A DNA stretch of 15,496 bases from Flavobacteriales bacterium (GCA_002705485.1 PAGT01000066.1:5295-20790), one strand, 5' to 3'. Shown: positions 1-8,198, numbered from the stretch's first letter. The notes: generated by a model not told the origin, from the sequence alone. Made by a program: numbers and translations.

Positions 1-68
1 ACATGAAATAACCATATAACAAAAATTGATGCTAATTTTATTTTATTATCAGTTATTAAAAATTTCAT
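1..68 (-). CDS. Partial membrane protein gene (5' end only)
   Basis: An ATG at 68..66 opens a frame that stays open for 22 codons to the window edge. The start overlaps the TGA of the deaminase gene as ATGA, the usual arrangement for translationally coupled genes in one operon. The visible peptide starts MKFLITDNK, with two lysines and a mixed-charge head, and then turns hydrophobic (LASIFVIWLFH), which looks like a short cytoplasmic head and a first membrane helix. From memory, the IWLFH pattern near the N-terminus resembles Bacteroidetes carotenoid biosynthesis proteins of the DUF422/CruF type, but 22 residues are too few to name the family. That it is a real gene is fairly likely from the overlap and the absence of stops; its function is open. 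Confidence 0.5.
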   Translation of the reverse strand, partial: MKFLITDNKIKLASIFVIWLFH

Positions 69-1042
69 TGATTTTTTAATTGTAAAATTATATCACTTTT
101 AGTTTTTTCATCTGCAAATGAAGACCTAATGGCATTCAAATTACAATTTAAGAAATGTTGTTCTTTCCAATTAAAAGTTTGTGACAATTTTTTATACTCC
201 TCATTTAATGATGTGTTTGAAATCGTTCTTCCATCGGAATTTATACTTATTGAAAAATTTTTTTTATAAAAATAGTTAACCGGGTGTTCTCTGATGTTTT
301 TATATAACCCTGTGACTAAATTACTGGTCAAACATATTTCCAAGTGAATTTTTTCTTTTATTAATCTCTTCATTAAACTGGTACTTTCGCAGCTTGTCAC
401 ACCATGACCGATTCTCTGGGGGTCAAGCATATCCAGTGTTTCAATTACACTTTCATACCCCCTAGCCTCGCCAGCATGTGCTGTACAATTAATATTATTT
501 TTTTTTGCAAACTCAAAGGCCTTAATATGATTATCTAATGAATACCCTGCTTCATCAGCAGCAATATCAAATCCAACAATCATTTCATCAGCTAATTCTT
601 TAATCAACTTAACAGTTTCCAGACTTTCATATTCGCTGAAGTGCCTTAACGTGCAAAGAATTAATCCAAATTTTATATTACTTTTTTGGGATTCACTTTT
701 ACATTTCTTTAATATAATCTCAATAACTTGAAGTGGATCTAAACCTTCTTTCAAGTGAAGCAACGGAGCGAATCTTATTTCTACATAAATGACATTGTCT
801 CTTTTCAATTGATCAAAAAAATCAACAACAACTAAATTCAACTGCTCTTCATTTTGCATAAGATCTAGAGATCTATCAATACATTTTAAGTAATCATTTA
901 AGTTTTTACAACCATGTCCTGTAAATTTTTCTTTAAATACTTCTAAATTAGTTTCAGGTAAAATTTTTTTTACCAACTCATAACTTAGTGAACAATCCAA
1001 GTGTGTGTGTAATTCTACTTTTTTTATGTGGCCAAAATTCAT
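65..1042 (-). CDS. Adenosine-deaminase-family metallohydrolase, divergent subgroup
   Basis: This 325-residue cytoplasmic protein has no signal peptide and belongs to the adenosine/AMP deaminase TIM-barrel family, which hydrolytically removes the amino group of adenine nucleosides using one zinc. The metal and catalytic residues are visible: H12 and H14 (HTH), H189 with catalytic E192 (HAGEA), H213 (RIGHG) and D270. Length matches bacterial adenosine deaminases. Two conserved spots differ: the usual HLDG after the first histidines is HLDC, and the Asp that normally follows the metal-binding Asp (it contacts purine N7) is Gly271, in NSDGRTIS. Many relatives carry NTDNR here, so this looks like a subgroup rather than a broken gene. 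Substrate could be adenosine, deoxyadenosine or another 6-aminopurine compound. It lies 3 bases after the histidine phosphatase gene and is the last complete gene of the minus-strand run. Confidence 0.85.
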   Translation of the reverse strand: MNFGHIKKVELHTHLDCSLSYELVKKILPETNLEVFKEKFTGHGCKNLNDYLKCIDRSLDLMQNEEQLNLVVVDFFDQLKRDNVIYVEIRFAPLLHLKEGLDPLQVIEIILKKCKSESQKSNIKFGLILCTLRHFSEYESLETVKLIKELADEMIVGFDIAADEAGYSLDNHIKAFEFAKKNNINCTAHAGEARGYESVIETLDMLDPQRIGHGVTSCESTSLMKRLIKEKIHLEICLTSNLVTGLYKNIREHPVNYFYKKNFSISINSDGRTISNTSLNEEYKKLSQTFNWKEQHFLNCNLNAIRSSFADEKTKSDIILQLKNQ

Positions 1043-1045
1043 TAT

Positions 1046-1552
1046 TCAATTAATATACAAAAGAGTATGAGTAGACTTTTCTAAAGAACATTTATGGACT
1101 ATATATAAGTTGCTGTTGTTGTTATCTTCAATCTCATTATAATAATCCTCTCCAATTAAGGTGTTCATAAACTGAGGAATAGTATTACTATGACCTACAA
1201 TAAGAACAGATTCTTTAATATTATGTCTTGAAAAGTTTTCGTAAAATACTTCAGATGGTGTATAATAATTAATTTTCAAACCTCTACTTTGAGCTAATGG
1301 AAGTACAGTCTCAATAGTTCTATGAAGATTAGTAGAAAGAATTTTGTCAATTTTAACATTTTTAAAAACTTCTTTCCATTTTTCTGCTCTGGCTAATCCA
1401 TCTTGTGTCAAATGAGGGTTTTTATCCAAAGTATTATCTCTAATTTTTTCAGCGTGTCGAATTAAATAAAAAGAATTACAATTTTGGTCAACCTGAGACA
1501 TTAATGGAGTGCTAGTAAAACAAACTATTATAATAAAAAACAGAACACGCAT
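1046..1552 (-). CDS. Exported histidine phosphatase family protein (phosphoglycerate mutase-like, SixA-like)
   Basis: This small 168-residue protein is from the histidine phosphatase superfamily. The catalytic set is complete: R32-H33 in LIRHAEK, where H33 is the phosphorylated nucleophile, R78 in LHRTIET, and H121 in VGHSNT. The first 19 or 20 residues form a signal peptide (MRVLFFIIIVCF, then TPLMSQ), with likely cleavage just before Gln20, typical of Bacteroidetes, so the mature enzyme should be periplasmic. The substrate cannot be read from the sequence; the family includes phosphoprotein (SixA), sugar-phosphate and nucleotide phosphatases. It sits 5 bases after the channel gene and 3 bases before the deaminase gene, so the three are probably cotranscribed. 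The insert of about 15 residues between the RHAEK and LTQDG elements is common in Bacteroidetes members. Confidence 0.85.
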   Translation of the reverse strand: MRVLFFIIIVCFTSTPLMSQVDQNCNSFYLIRHAEKIRDNTLDKNPHLTQDGLARAEKWKEVFKNVKIDKILSTNLHRTIETVLPLAQSRGLKINYYTPSEVFYENFSRHNIKESVLIVGHSNTIPQFMNTLIGEDYYNEIEDNNNSNLYIVHKCSLEKSTHTLLYIN

Positions 1553-1557
1553 TGTCT

Positions 1558-2808
1558 TTATTTTAATGATGAAGGATATTCAAACAACTCCAATTGGAAA
1601 TTGGATAAAGACGCAATTAAATGATCAAAAATATCAGACATAATATGCTCATAATTTTTCCATTCCTTATTATTACTAAACGCATAGATTTCTAAGGGAA
1701 TTCCATGAGGCGTTGGAGATAGTTGTCTACACATAACTGTCATGTCACTATTAATATTTTTAGCCTTATCCAAGTATATTTCAATATAATTTCTAAAAAG
1801 TCCGAGATTGGTTAAATTTCGTCCATTTACCAAAACTGATAAGTCTGAACCAAACTCGTCGTTGTGTTTTTTTATCTCTTTTTCTTTTTCTTCAATGTAA
1901 TTCTTAATTAATTTAATTTTTTTTAAAAATTTAAGATCTTCATTATTTAAGAATTTTACTGAAGATCCCTTAACAGAAAGTGATCGTTTTATTCTTCGAC
2001 CATCAGATTCACTCATCCCTCTCCAATTTTTAAAAGAATCCGAGATAAGTTTATAAGTAGGTATTGTGGTTATTGTTTTATCGAAATTCTGAACTTTGAC
2101 TGAATTTAAATTAATTTCAATCACATCCCCATCTGCTCCGTACTGTTTCATCGTTATCCAATCTCCAATTCTAATCAAATTATTTGAAGTTAGTTGAATA
2201 CTTGCAACCAAGCCCAGAATAGTATCTTTGAAAATTAGTAAAATTACGGCTGACAGTGCACCCATTGCTGCAAGAAAGGTTGTTATTTCTTTGCCAGTCC
2301 AAATTGAAAAGATATTTAAAATCCCAATGAACCAAAGACCAATTATGACTACTTGAAAAAAACTATCAAGAGGTTTGTCCTTGAATGTTTCGTGTGTTTT
2401 TAAATATGATTTAAGTGATCTAAGAACACTTATTATTATCAAGATTATTAAATAAACTATGTAAGTCTCTAGAATTAAATATGCATATTCAATTATAAAC
2501 TCATAGCTAAAAAACCAAAATGGCAATATAAAATAAACAAAAATTACAGGGAGTAATCTTGAAATATATTGTGGAGTTTTGTTTTTAATTAGATAATCAT
2601 CAAAATTGTTTTCAGTACTTAATGAAAGTTTTTTAAAAAACTTTGATATAAAATTTGACCCCAGAAAATTCAAAAAAATTATTAGAACTATTACTATTAA
2701 ACTAACTACAATTAAATTTAAAATACTAGCGTAAAATTCACTTATTTCAGAGCCAATTAAAAAATCATAAAAAAATTTATGAAATGGTATTTCAATTATT
2801 TTCATCAT
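1558..2808 (-). CDS. Mechanosensitive ion channel, YbdG/MscM type (MscS superfamily)
   Basis: This 416-residue inner-membrane protein nearly equals E. coli YbdG (about 415 aa) in length and shares its layout. About five hydrophobic helices are visible (roughly residues 27-50, 82-104, 108-130, 150-170 and 174-196). The pore-lining helix and MscS beta domain follow: KDTILGLVASIQL, then RIGDWITM, GDVIEINL and the SDSFKNWRGM element that YbdG proteins share. The C-terminal domain carries the YbdG-like RRIKRS, VNGRNLTNLGLFR and GIPLEIYAFS segments. Channels of this type release solutes when membrane tension rises on hypo-osmotic shock. It lies 10 bases downstream of ruvB. Two adjacent ATG codons (MMK) make the start uncertain by one codon. 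The family call is firm; the conductance class is inferred from similarity. Confidence 0.88.
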   Translation of the reverse strand: MMKIIEIPFHKFFYDFLIGSEISEFYASILNLIVVSLIVIVLIIFLNFLGSNFISKFFKKLSLSTENNFDDYLIKNKTPQYISRLLPVIFVYFILPFWFFSYEFIIEYAYLILETYIVYLIILIIISVLRSLKSYLKTHETFKDKPLDSFFQVVIIGLWFIGILNIFSIWTGKEITTFLAAMGALSAVILLIFKDTILGLVASIQLTSNNLIRIGDWITMKQYGADGDVIEINLNSVKVQNFDKTITTIPTYKLISDSFKNWRGMSESDGRRIKRSLSVKGSSVKFLNNEDLKFLKKIKLIKNYIEEKEKEIKKHNDEFGSDLSVLVNGRNLTNLGLFRNYIEIYLDKAKNINSDMTVMCRQLSPTPHGIPLEIYAFSNNKEWKNYEHIMSDIFDHLIASLSNFQLELFEYPSSLK

Positions 2809-2818
2809 TTATTTTTCA

Positions 2819-3841
2819 TTAAAATAACTTGTTCTGTGAGTTAAACTGATTTTTTCCTAGATGTTTATATGCCATTTCAGTTACCTCTCTTCCCCTAGGT
2901 GTTCTGACTATAAATCCTTGTTGAATAAGGAAAGGTTCATAAACTTCTTCTAAGGTTTCAGGGCTTTCTGAAACTGCAGTGGAAAGAGTGTTTATTCCAA
3001 CGGGTCCACCCTTAAACTTTTCAATCAATGTTAATAGAATTTTATTATCCATTTCGTCTAATCCATGCTTATCAACATTCAACGATTTTAAGGCAAATCT
3101 TGTAATTTCTAAATCAATTTTTCCACTCCCTTTAATTTGAGCAAAGTCTCTAACACGTCTAAGCAGTGAGTTTGAAATTCTAGGAGTCCCCCTACTTCTA
3201 CTAGCAATTTCAATTGCTGCATTACTTTCAATTTTGATATCCAAAATATCAGAGCTTCTTTCAACGATATTTGATAATAGCTCTGTTTTATAATACTCTA
3301 ACCTACTATTTATTCCAAACCTAGCTCTCATAGGAGCAGTTAGTAGTCCTGATCTTGTGGTTGCTCCAATCAAAGTAAATGGGTTTAAATTAATTTGAAC
3401 AGAACGAGCGTTAGGTCCACTTTCAATCATTATATCAATTTTATAATCTTCCATTGCTGAATATAAATATTCTTCAACAACTGGACTAAGCCTATGAATT
3501 TCATCAATAAATAGAACATCTCTGGGTTCAAGGTTTGTTAAAAGTCCTGCAAGATCTCCAGGTTTATCCAATACAGGTCCCGACGAAACTTTTAAGTTTA
3601 CGCCTAGTTCATTAGCTAATATGTGTGCTAACGTTGTCTTACCCAAACCAGGCGGACCGTGAAACAATGTATGATCTAAAGCATCAGATCTTTGATTACT
3701 TGCTTCAACAAAAATTTTTAAATTATCCAAAATATGATTTTGTCCAGCAAAATCATCAAAACTTAAAGGGCGTAGTGCTTTATCAAACTCTAACTCTTCA
3801 TTATTATAATTAGCGTCTGTTGGATCTAAGTTATCATTCAT
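2819..3841 (-). CDS. ruvB: Holliday junction branch migration ATPase RuvB
   Basis: RuvB is the hexameric AAA+ motor that drives branch migration of Holliday junctions with RuvA, ahead of cleavage by RuvC. The 340-residue length is normal. Visible elements in order are the N-terminal LRPLSFDDFAGQ box (23-34), Walker A GPPGLGKTT (62-70), Walker B FIDEIHRL (111-118), the sensor 1 region GATTRSG, the arginine-finger motif RARFG, sensor 2 RGTPR, and the C-terminal winged helix with KFKGGPVGI and TPRGREVT. All look intact. It follows coxA after 52 bases, the largest gap in the minus-strand run, and precedes the channel gene by 10 bases. No ruvA or ruvC is present in the window. From memory, ruvB next to the oxidase genes is common in Flavobacteriia, so this is synteny rather than evidence of a shared role. 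Confidence 0.97.
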   Translation of the reverse strand: MNDNLDPTDANYNNEELEFDKALRPLSFDDFAGQNHILDNLKIFVEASNQRSDALDHTLFHGPPGLGKTTLAHILANELGVNLKVSSGPVLDKPGDLAGLLTNLEPRDVLFIDEIHRLSPVVEEYLYSAMEDYKIDIMIESGPNARSVQINLNPFTLIGATTRSGLLTAPMRARFGINSRLEYYKTELLSNIVERSSDILDIKIESNAAIEIASRSRGTPRISNSLLRRVRDFAQIKGSGKIDLEITRFALKSLNVDKHGLDEMDNKILLTLIEKFKGGPVGINTLSTAVSESPETLEEVYEPFLIQQGFIVRTPRGREVTEMAYKHLGKNQFNSQNKLF

Positions 3842-3853
3842 CTAATCAAATAT

Positions 3854-3872
3854 AAGGAAAATGGATATCCTT
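3854..3872 (-). other. Weak stem-loop in the coxA-ruvB gap
   Basis: The 52-base gap between coxA and ruvB holds a 5-base inverted repeat (AAGGA at 3854-3858 and TCCTT at 3868-3872, loop of 9), overlapping an 8-base palindrome GGATATCC at 3863-3870. It could be a weak attenuator or processing site between the oxidase genes and ruvB. There is no T tract after it on the minus strand, so it is not a convincing intrinsic terminator. In such AT-rich DNA a short hairpin may arise by chance. Confidence 0.25.
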
Positions 3873-3893
3873 TATTGATCAAAATTATAAAGA

Positions 3894-5747
3894 CTAGTGC
3901 TCAGTAATGTCTTCATTTTCACCTAAAGGAACAGTCTGCGGTATAAAATCTTCCTCATGACCAGGCTTGCTGTAATCATATGCCCATCTGTAGACGTGAG
4001 GAATTTTGCCAGGCCAATTTCCGTGCATGTGTTCAACAGGTGCAGTCCATTCAAGTGTAGTAGATTTCCATGGATTTTTAGAGGCCTTCTTGCCATAGAA
4101 CATAGAAGAGATGAAATTATATAAAAAGATTAACTGTGCTGCACCAGCCAATAAAGCAAATACAGTAATGATGACATTTATATCAGCTAAATCGTCAAAA
4201 TATGGAAAAGCGGTATTTGTATAATATCTTCTAGGAAGTCCTGCCATACCAATAAAATGCATAGGGAAAAACACACCGTATGCTGAAATTGCAGTGACCC
4301 AAAAGTGTATGTATCCTAAATTTTTATTCATCATTCTACCAAACAGTTTTGGGAACCAATGATAAACACCAGCGAATAGACCGTAGAGTGCAGAAATACC
4401 CATAACTAAGTGGAAATGGGCAACTACAAAATAAGTATCATGAATATTAATATCTAATGTACTATCTCCCAAAATTATTCCTGTCAAACCACCTGTTATA
4501 AAAGTTGAAACCAGACCTATTGAAAACAACATACCAGGGTTAAACTGTAAATTACCCTTCCAAAGAGTAGTTATATAATTAAAAGCTTTTACTGCTGATG
4601 GAATTGCAATTAAAAGAGTTGTAAAGGTGAAAACTGAACCTAAAAAAGGATTCATTCCTGAAATGAACATGTGATGGCCCCAAACAACCGTAGAAAGAAA
4701 AGCAATAGCCAAAATTGATGCTACCATAGCTCTATATCCAAAGATTGGTTTCCTAGAGTTTGTTGCAATAATCTCAGATGTTATTCCTAAAGCTGGAAGA
4801 AGAACAATATAAACCTCTGGATGTCCTAAAAACCAGAAAAGGTGTTCAAACAAAACAGGGGAGCCACCTTGATAGTGTAATACTTCTCCCTGAACAAATA
4901 TATCAGATAAAAAGAAGGATGTTCCAAAACTTCTATCCATAATTAACAGTAAAGCTGCAGACAATAGAACAGGGAAGGAAATAACTCCAATAATGGCAGT
5001 GACAAAAAAAGCCCAAATAGTAAGTGGCATTCTAAATAATGACATTCCTTTGGTCCTTAGATTGATAACAGTTACAATATAATTCAAAGATCCAAGCAAA
5101 GAAGAAGCAACAAAAATTGCCATAGATATTAACCAAAGTGTCATCCCCATTCCGGAACCAGGTTGTGCTTGTGGAAGAGCACTTAGAGGCGGGTAAATTG
5201 TCCAACCTGCTGCTGCAGGACCTGCTTCAACAAATAATGACGCTATCATAATTACACTTGAAAGAAAGAACAACCAAAAAGAAATCATATTTAACAATCC
5301 AGATGCCATATCTCTAGCTCCAATTTGTAATGGTATTAAAAGATTACTAAAAGTTCCACTAAGTCCAGCAGTTAAAACAAAGAAGACCATGATTGTACCA
5401 TGTATGGTAACTAAAGCCAAATAAATATTCGGATCCATAACTCCCTCTGGGGCCCACTTACCTAAAAAAATATCAAATACAGCGAATGATTGTTCTGGCC
5501 AAGCAAGTTGTAGTCTGAACAACAATGACATAGCAACTCCAATAAATCCCATAAAAAGCACTCCAGTGATTAAATATTGTTTTGCGATCATTTTATGATC
5601 TTGACTAAAAATATACTTTGTAATGAAAGTATCTTTATGATGGTGATCTTGATGAAAATCAGATTTTTTATTTGCAAGCAGGTCACCAAATTCTTCAGAT
5701 TCCATCTTGACTCTTATTCGCTTGTACTTATTCTTTTTCTCTTTCAT
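3894..5747 (-). CDS. coxA: Cytochrome c oxidase subunit I (heme-copper oxidase, A1 type)
   Basis: This is the catalytic subunit of an aa3-type oxidase: it reduces O2 to water at heme a3-CuB and pumps protons. Length is 617 residues with about 12 membrane helices. Ligands are visible: H116 and H446 for low-spin heme a, H444 for heme a3, and H309 (cross-linked to Y313), H358 and H359 for CuB. GHPEVY at 308-313 has the glutamate (E311) that ends the D channel and defines subtype A1. The D-channel entrance Asp lies in GARDMAS, and K387 in AVKAFNY marks the K channel. The cytoplasmic head is long and His-rich (HQDHHHKD at 32-39). A second ATG (Met15) could be the real start; the first follows coxB by 9 bases and is preceded by an A-rich stretch, so I kept it. 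No c-type heme motif or subunit III fusion is present, so subunit III must be encoded elsewhere. Confidence 0.96.
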   Translation of the reverse strand: MKEKKNKYKRIRVKMESEEFGDLLANKKSDFHQDHHHKDTFITKYIFSQDHKMIAKQYLITGVLFMGFIGVAMSLLFRLQLAWPEQSFAVFDIFLGKWAPEGVMDPNIYLALVTIHGTIMVFFVLTAGLSGTFSNLLIPLQIGARDMASGLLNMISFWLFFLSSVIMIASLFVEAGPAAAGWTIYPPLSALPQAQPGSGMGMTLWLISMAIFVASSLLGSLNYIVTVINLRTKGMSLFRMPLTIWAFFVTAIIGVISFPVLLSAALLLIMDRSFGTSFFLSDIFVQGEVLHYQGGSPVLFEHLFWFLGHPEVYIVLLPALGITSEIIATNSRKPIFGYRAMVASILAIAFLSTVVWGHHMFISGMNPFLGSVFTFTTLLIAIPSAVKAFNYITTLWKGNLQFNPGMLFSIGLVSTFITGGLTGIILGDSTLDINIHDTYFVVAHFHLVMGISALYGLFAGVYHWFPKLFGRMMNKNLGYIHFWVTAISAYGVFFPMHFIGMAGLPRRYYTNTAFPYFDDLADINVIITVFALLAGAAQLIFLYNFISSMFYGKKASKNPWKSTTLEWTAPVEHMHGNWPGKIPHVYRWAYDYSKPGHEEDFIPQTVPLGENEDITEH

Positions 5748-5756
5748 TTTTATAAC

Positions 5757-6839
5757 TTATTGCATAATCGAGGAAAATGCAGGTTGTTGTTGTATCCATT
5801 TATTGTAATCTTTTTCGCTGTCAACAATAATTTTCATCTGCATGTTGTAGTGCGAAGATCCACAAATTTTTGCACAAAGCAATAAATAGTCAAACTGATA
5901 TGGTTCTAAACCTTCCTCACCATTTGCGATCAGTTCTTGACTATTATCATAACGGATTTTATTTATTCTTTCCACCTTTGATGCAACATCAGGATTCATT
6001 CTCATGTCTGCAGTTGTAATTGTTGGTGTAAAAGCAAACTCTGTTATCATTCCTGGAACACAATTCATCTGTGCCCTAAAATGGGGCATGTATGCAGAAT
6101 GTAAAACATCTTGTGATCTCATTTTAAAAATAACTTTTCTGTTGACGGGGATATGAAACTCTTGTGAAACAACAATATCATCCCAACCATTGGGATCAGA
6201 TGAATCAATTCCTACAGAATTTCTTCCATCAAAATCGTTTAAAAATCTAACATTTGCATCTCCAAGAACATTGTCTTGTCCCCCATATCTAGCTTTCCAG
6301 TTCCATTGTGCAGCATACAACTCAATAACAAGGGCATCCTCATCTTGATCATCAAAATTCATTATTTGTCCCCATGTTACCATTCCATAAATTATTAAAC
6401 CGAAAAAAACAAAAGCAGGAATAACAGTCCAAACCAACTCTAAGTTATTATCGTGTGTTATGAAAAAGGCTTTTCTATTATTAATTCCACGGTACTTATA
6501 GGCAAAATAATGCAATACTGCTTGAGTTATTGTTTGTGCAAATAAAATTATTGCAAATGAGATCCATAGCAACCTGTCATAGGGCACACCATGCTCAGAA
6601 GCAGATTCTGGTAAAAGCACCTTCGTATATGCCCAAAAACAATAAATAGTTACTAGATAAATGAATACTAGAAAAGCAAACATGAGTTTTCCTTGTGTAT
6701 CATTATCTTTTTCATTTGCAATCTGGGAATCATCCTTTTCTTTACCCATTTTGTTTTGAATCAGTTTATAGATATTACTTATTTGCCAAATAGCAATACC
6801 CATTAAAATCAAAACCATTCCTGTTATTAACGCTATCAT
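5757..6839 (-). CDS. coxB: Cytochrome c oxidase subunit II (CuA subunit)
   Basis: CoxB receives electrons from cytochrome c at the binuclear CuA centre and passes them to CoxA. The 360-residue protein shows CuA ligands H247 (DVLHSAYMPHF), C322, C326, H330 and M333 (CAKICGSSHYNM). The residue between the cysteines that is usually Glu is Lys324; it contributes only a backbone carbonyl, and from memory Lys is common in Bacteroidetes. The electron-entry aromatic motif is QWNW at 178-181. Four hydrophobic helices are visible (about 2-24, 50-72, 90-114 and 132-157), two more than in classic CoxB, with a charged loop at 28-50. About 35 extra residues lie between the last beta strands before the CuA loop (about 278-313). 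There is no CXXCH, so this is an aa3 and not a caa3 enzyme, and a c-type donor is needed from elsewhere. It lies 10 bases after actF and 9 before coxA. Confidence 0.95.
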   Translation of the reverse strand: MIALITGMVLILMGIAIWQISNIYKLIQNKMGKEKDDSQIANEKDNDTQGKLMFAFLVFIYLVTIYCFWAYTKVLLPESASEHGVPYDRLLWISFAIILFAQTITQAVLHYFAYKYRGINNRKAFFITHDNNLELVWTVIPAFVFFGLIIYGMVTWGQIMNFDDQDEDALVIELYAAQWNWKARYGGQDNVLGDANVRFLNDFDGRNSVGIDSSDPNGWDDIVVSQEFHIPVNRKVIFKMRSQDVLHSAYMPHFRAQMNCVPGMITEFAFTPTITTADMRMNPDVASKVERINKIRYDNSQELIANGEEGLEPYQFDYLLLCAKICGSSHYNMQMKIIVDSEKDYNKWIQQQPAFSSIMQ

Positions 6840-6849
6840 TATCTTTTAA

Positions 6850-8190
6850 TTAATAAACAAACTTTTCACTTTCCTTGAACAAAGGATCTCCACTTGGTTC
6901 AAGAGATGCTTTTGTTAAAGTTTTAAAAACTACATAAATAAATAAACCACCAAAAAATAAAATCCCTCCAATTTCAGGGACACCAATAAACCATTGGTCA
7001 CCTACAGTACCTGGCATAATCATATTATAAAAATCCAAGTAGTGGCCAAATAAAATGACTATACCAGTCATTACTATCAACCAATTAACCCTTTTGTAAT
7101 CACTATTCATTAGCACTAGAAAAGGGAAAATTAAATTTGTTACAATCATACCCCAAAAGGGCAAAGAATAATCTTGAATTCTAGCTACAAAATAAACGAC
7201 TTCTTCTGGGATATTAGCATACCAAATCAACATAAATTGAGAAAACCAAAGATATGCCCAAAAAACACTAACACCAAACATAAATTTAGCTAAATCATGC
7301 ATATGGTTGTCATTAACTTTTTCCAAATATCCCTGAGATTTTAAATAAATTGTAATCAAAGCAATCATAGTAATTCCAGAAACAAACATACTAGCGAATA
7401 CATACCAACCAAAAAGCGTGCTAAACCAATGTGGATCAATTGACATTATCCAATCCCATGACATCATCGATTCTGTTACGATGAAAAAAGCCAAAAATCC
7501 AGCAGACAACTTAAAGTTTCTTACATGGTTAACAATACCATCCGATTTGTCTTGTGCAATAGAAAATTTTCTTGAAAAATATCTATATAGATTCCAGCCT
7601 AATATATAAAAAATTGCTCTTGCTAAGAAAAATGTTGAATCTAAATATCCAGACTTTGCTTGAATTATTTTATCATGAGCTACAACTTCAGGATCCATCC
7701 AGACAAATACATGATTTAAGTGCAAGGTACACAAGACCAATATTACAAATACAATAATTGAACCTGGAAGCAAGTACCCAGTTATTCCTTCCATGACTCT
7801 AAACAAGATTGGAGACCATCCTGCCTGAGAGGCTCTTTGAATAGCATAAAATGCCAGAGTGCCTAGTGAAATCAAAAAGAAAAATAATGCAGCAACATAT
7901 AAAGCAGACCATGGTCTATTACTTAATTGGTGATAAACATGCTCATCATGGGACATTTTATGGCTATCCTCTTGCAGGTCTACATTAGTTTTATCTGTAT
8001 TTTCTATTGAGTTGGAATTGTACTCTTCACCATAATTGGACCCATGATCATCATAACCATGGTTAGAGACCATTTCTTTAGCCTCTTCTAAAGAATGGGG
8101 AGCTGAATAAAATCCATAAGCCAAAGCTAGCAACCCAATCAGCATCATTGAAAAAGAAAGAATTTTTATATTTTTAGTTATAGAATACAT
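6850..8190 (-). CDS. actF: Alternative complex III membrane subunit ActF (NrfD/PsrC-like)
   Basis: ActF is the second large integral membrane subunit of alternative complex III and a paralogue of ActC. In known complexes it supports the core and may take part in proton movement. This 446-residue protein has a first helix at about 8-28, then a hydrophilic segment, then about nine further helices that include recognisable family stretches (NRPWSALYVA, QRASQAGWSP, LFRVMEGITGY, SMMSWDWIMS, DPHWFSTLFGWYVF). The segment at about 44-87 is rich in His, Asp, Glu and Asn (H44, H49, H77, H81, H84 and H87) and ends in SHDEHVYHQL. By topology it should face the periplasm. It lies 8 bases after actE and 10 before coxB, joining the act genes to the oxidase genes. 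The family call is secure; a metal-binding role for the His-rich segment is only a guess. Confidence 0.93.
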   Translation of the reverse strand: MYSITKNIKILSFSMMLIGLLALAYGFYSAPHSLEEAKEMVSNHGYDDHGSNYGEEYNSNSIENTDKTNVDLQEDSHKMSHDEHVYHQLSNRPWSALYVAALFFFLISLGTLAFYAIQRASQAGWSPILFRVMEGITGYLLPGSIIVFVILVLCTLHLNHVFVWMDPEVVAHDKIIQAKSGYLDSTFFLARAIFYILGWNLYRYFSRKFSIAQDKSDGIVNHVRNFKLSAGFLAFFIVTESMMSWDWIMSIDPHWFSTLFGWYVFASMFVSGITMIALITIYLKSQGYLEKVNDNHMHDLAKFMFGVSVFWAYLWFSQFMLIWYANIPEEVVYFVARIQDYSLPFWGMIVTNLIFPFLVLMNSDYKRVNWLIVMTGIVILFGHYLDFYNMIMPGTVGDQWFIGVPEIGGILFFGGLFIYVVFKTLTKASLEPSGDPLFKESEKFVY

Positions 8191-8198
8191 TTACCAAA

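Noticed and set aside
3847..3854. TATATTTG on the minus strand, a match to the Bacteroidetes -7 box, just upstream of ruvB
   Set aside because: Its end is only 5 bases from the ruvB ATG, so transcription would start at or after the start codon, and the nearest TTTG upstream is 25 bases away, longer than the usual spacing.
5577..5885. Open plus-strand frame of about 100 codons
   Set aside because: It lies opposite the well-supported coxA start and coxB end, and its peptide (runs of Phe, Leu and His) is what antisense of these genes would give.
5757..6839. Possible cytochrome c domain on CoxB (caa3 type)
   Set aside because: No CXXCH is present in the 360 residues; the only clustered cysteines are the CuA pair.
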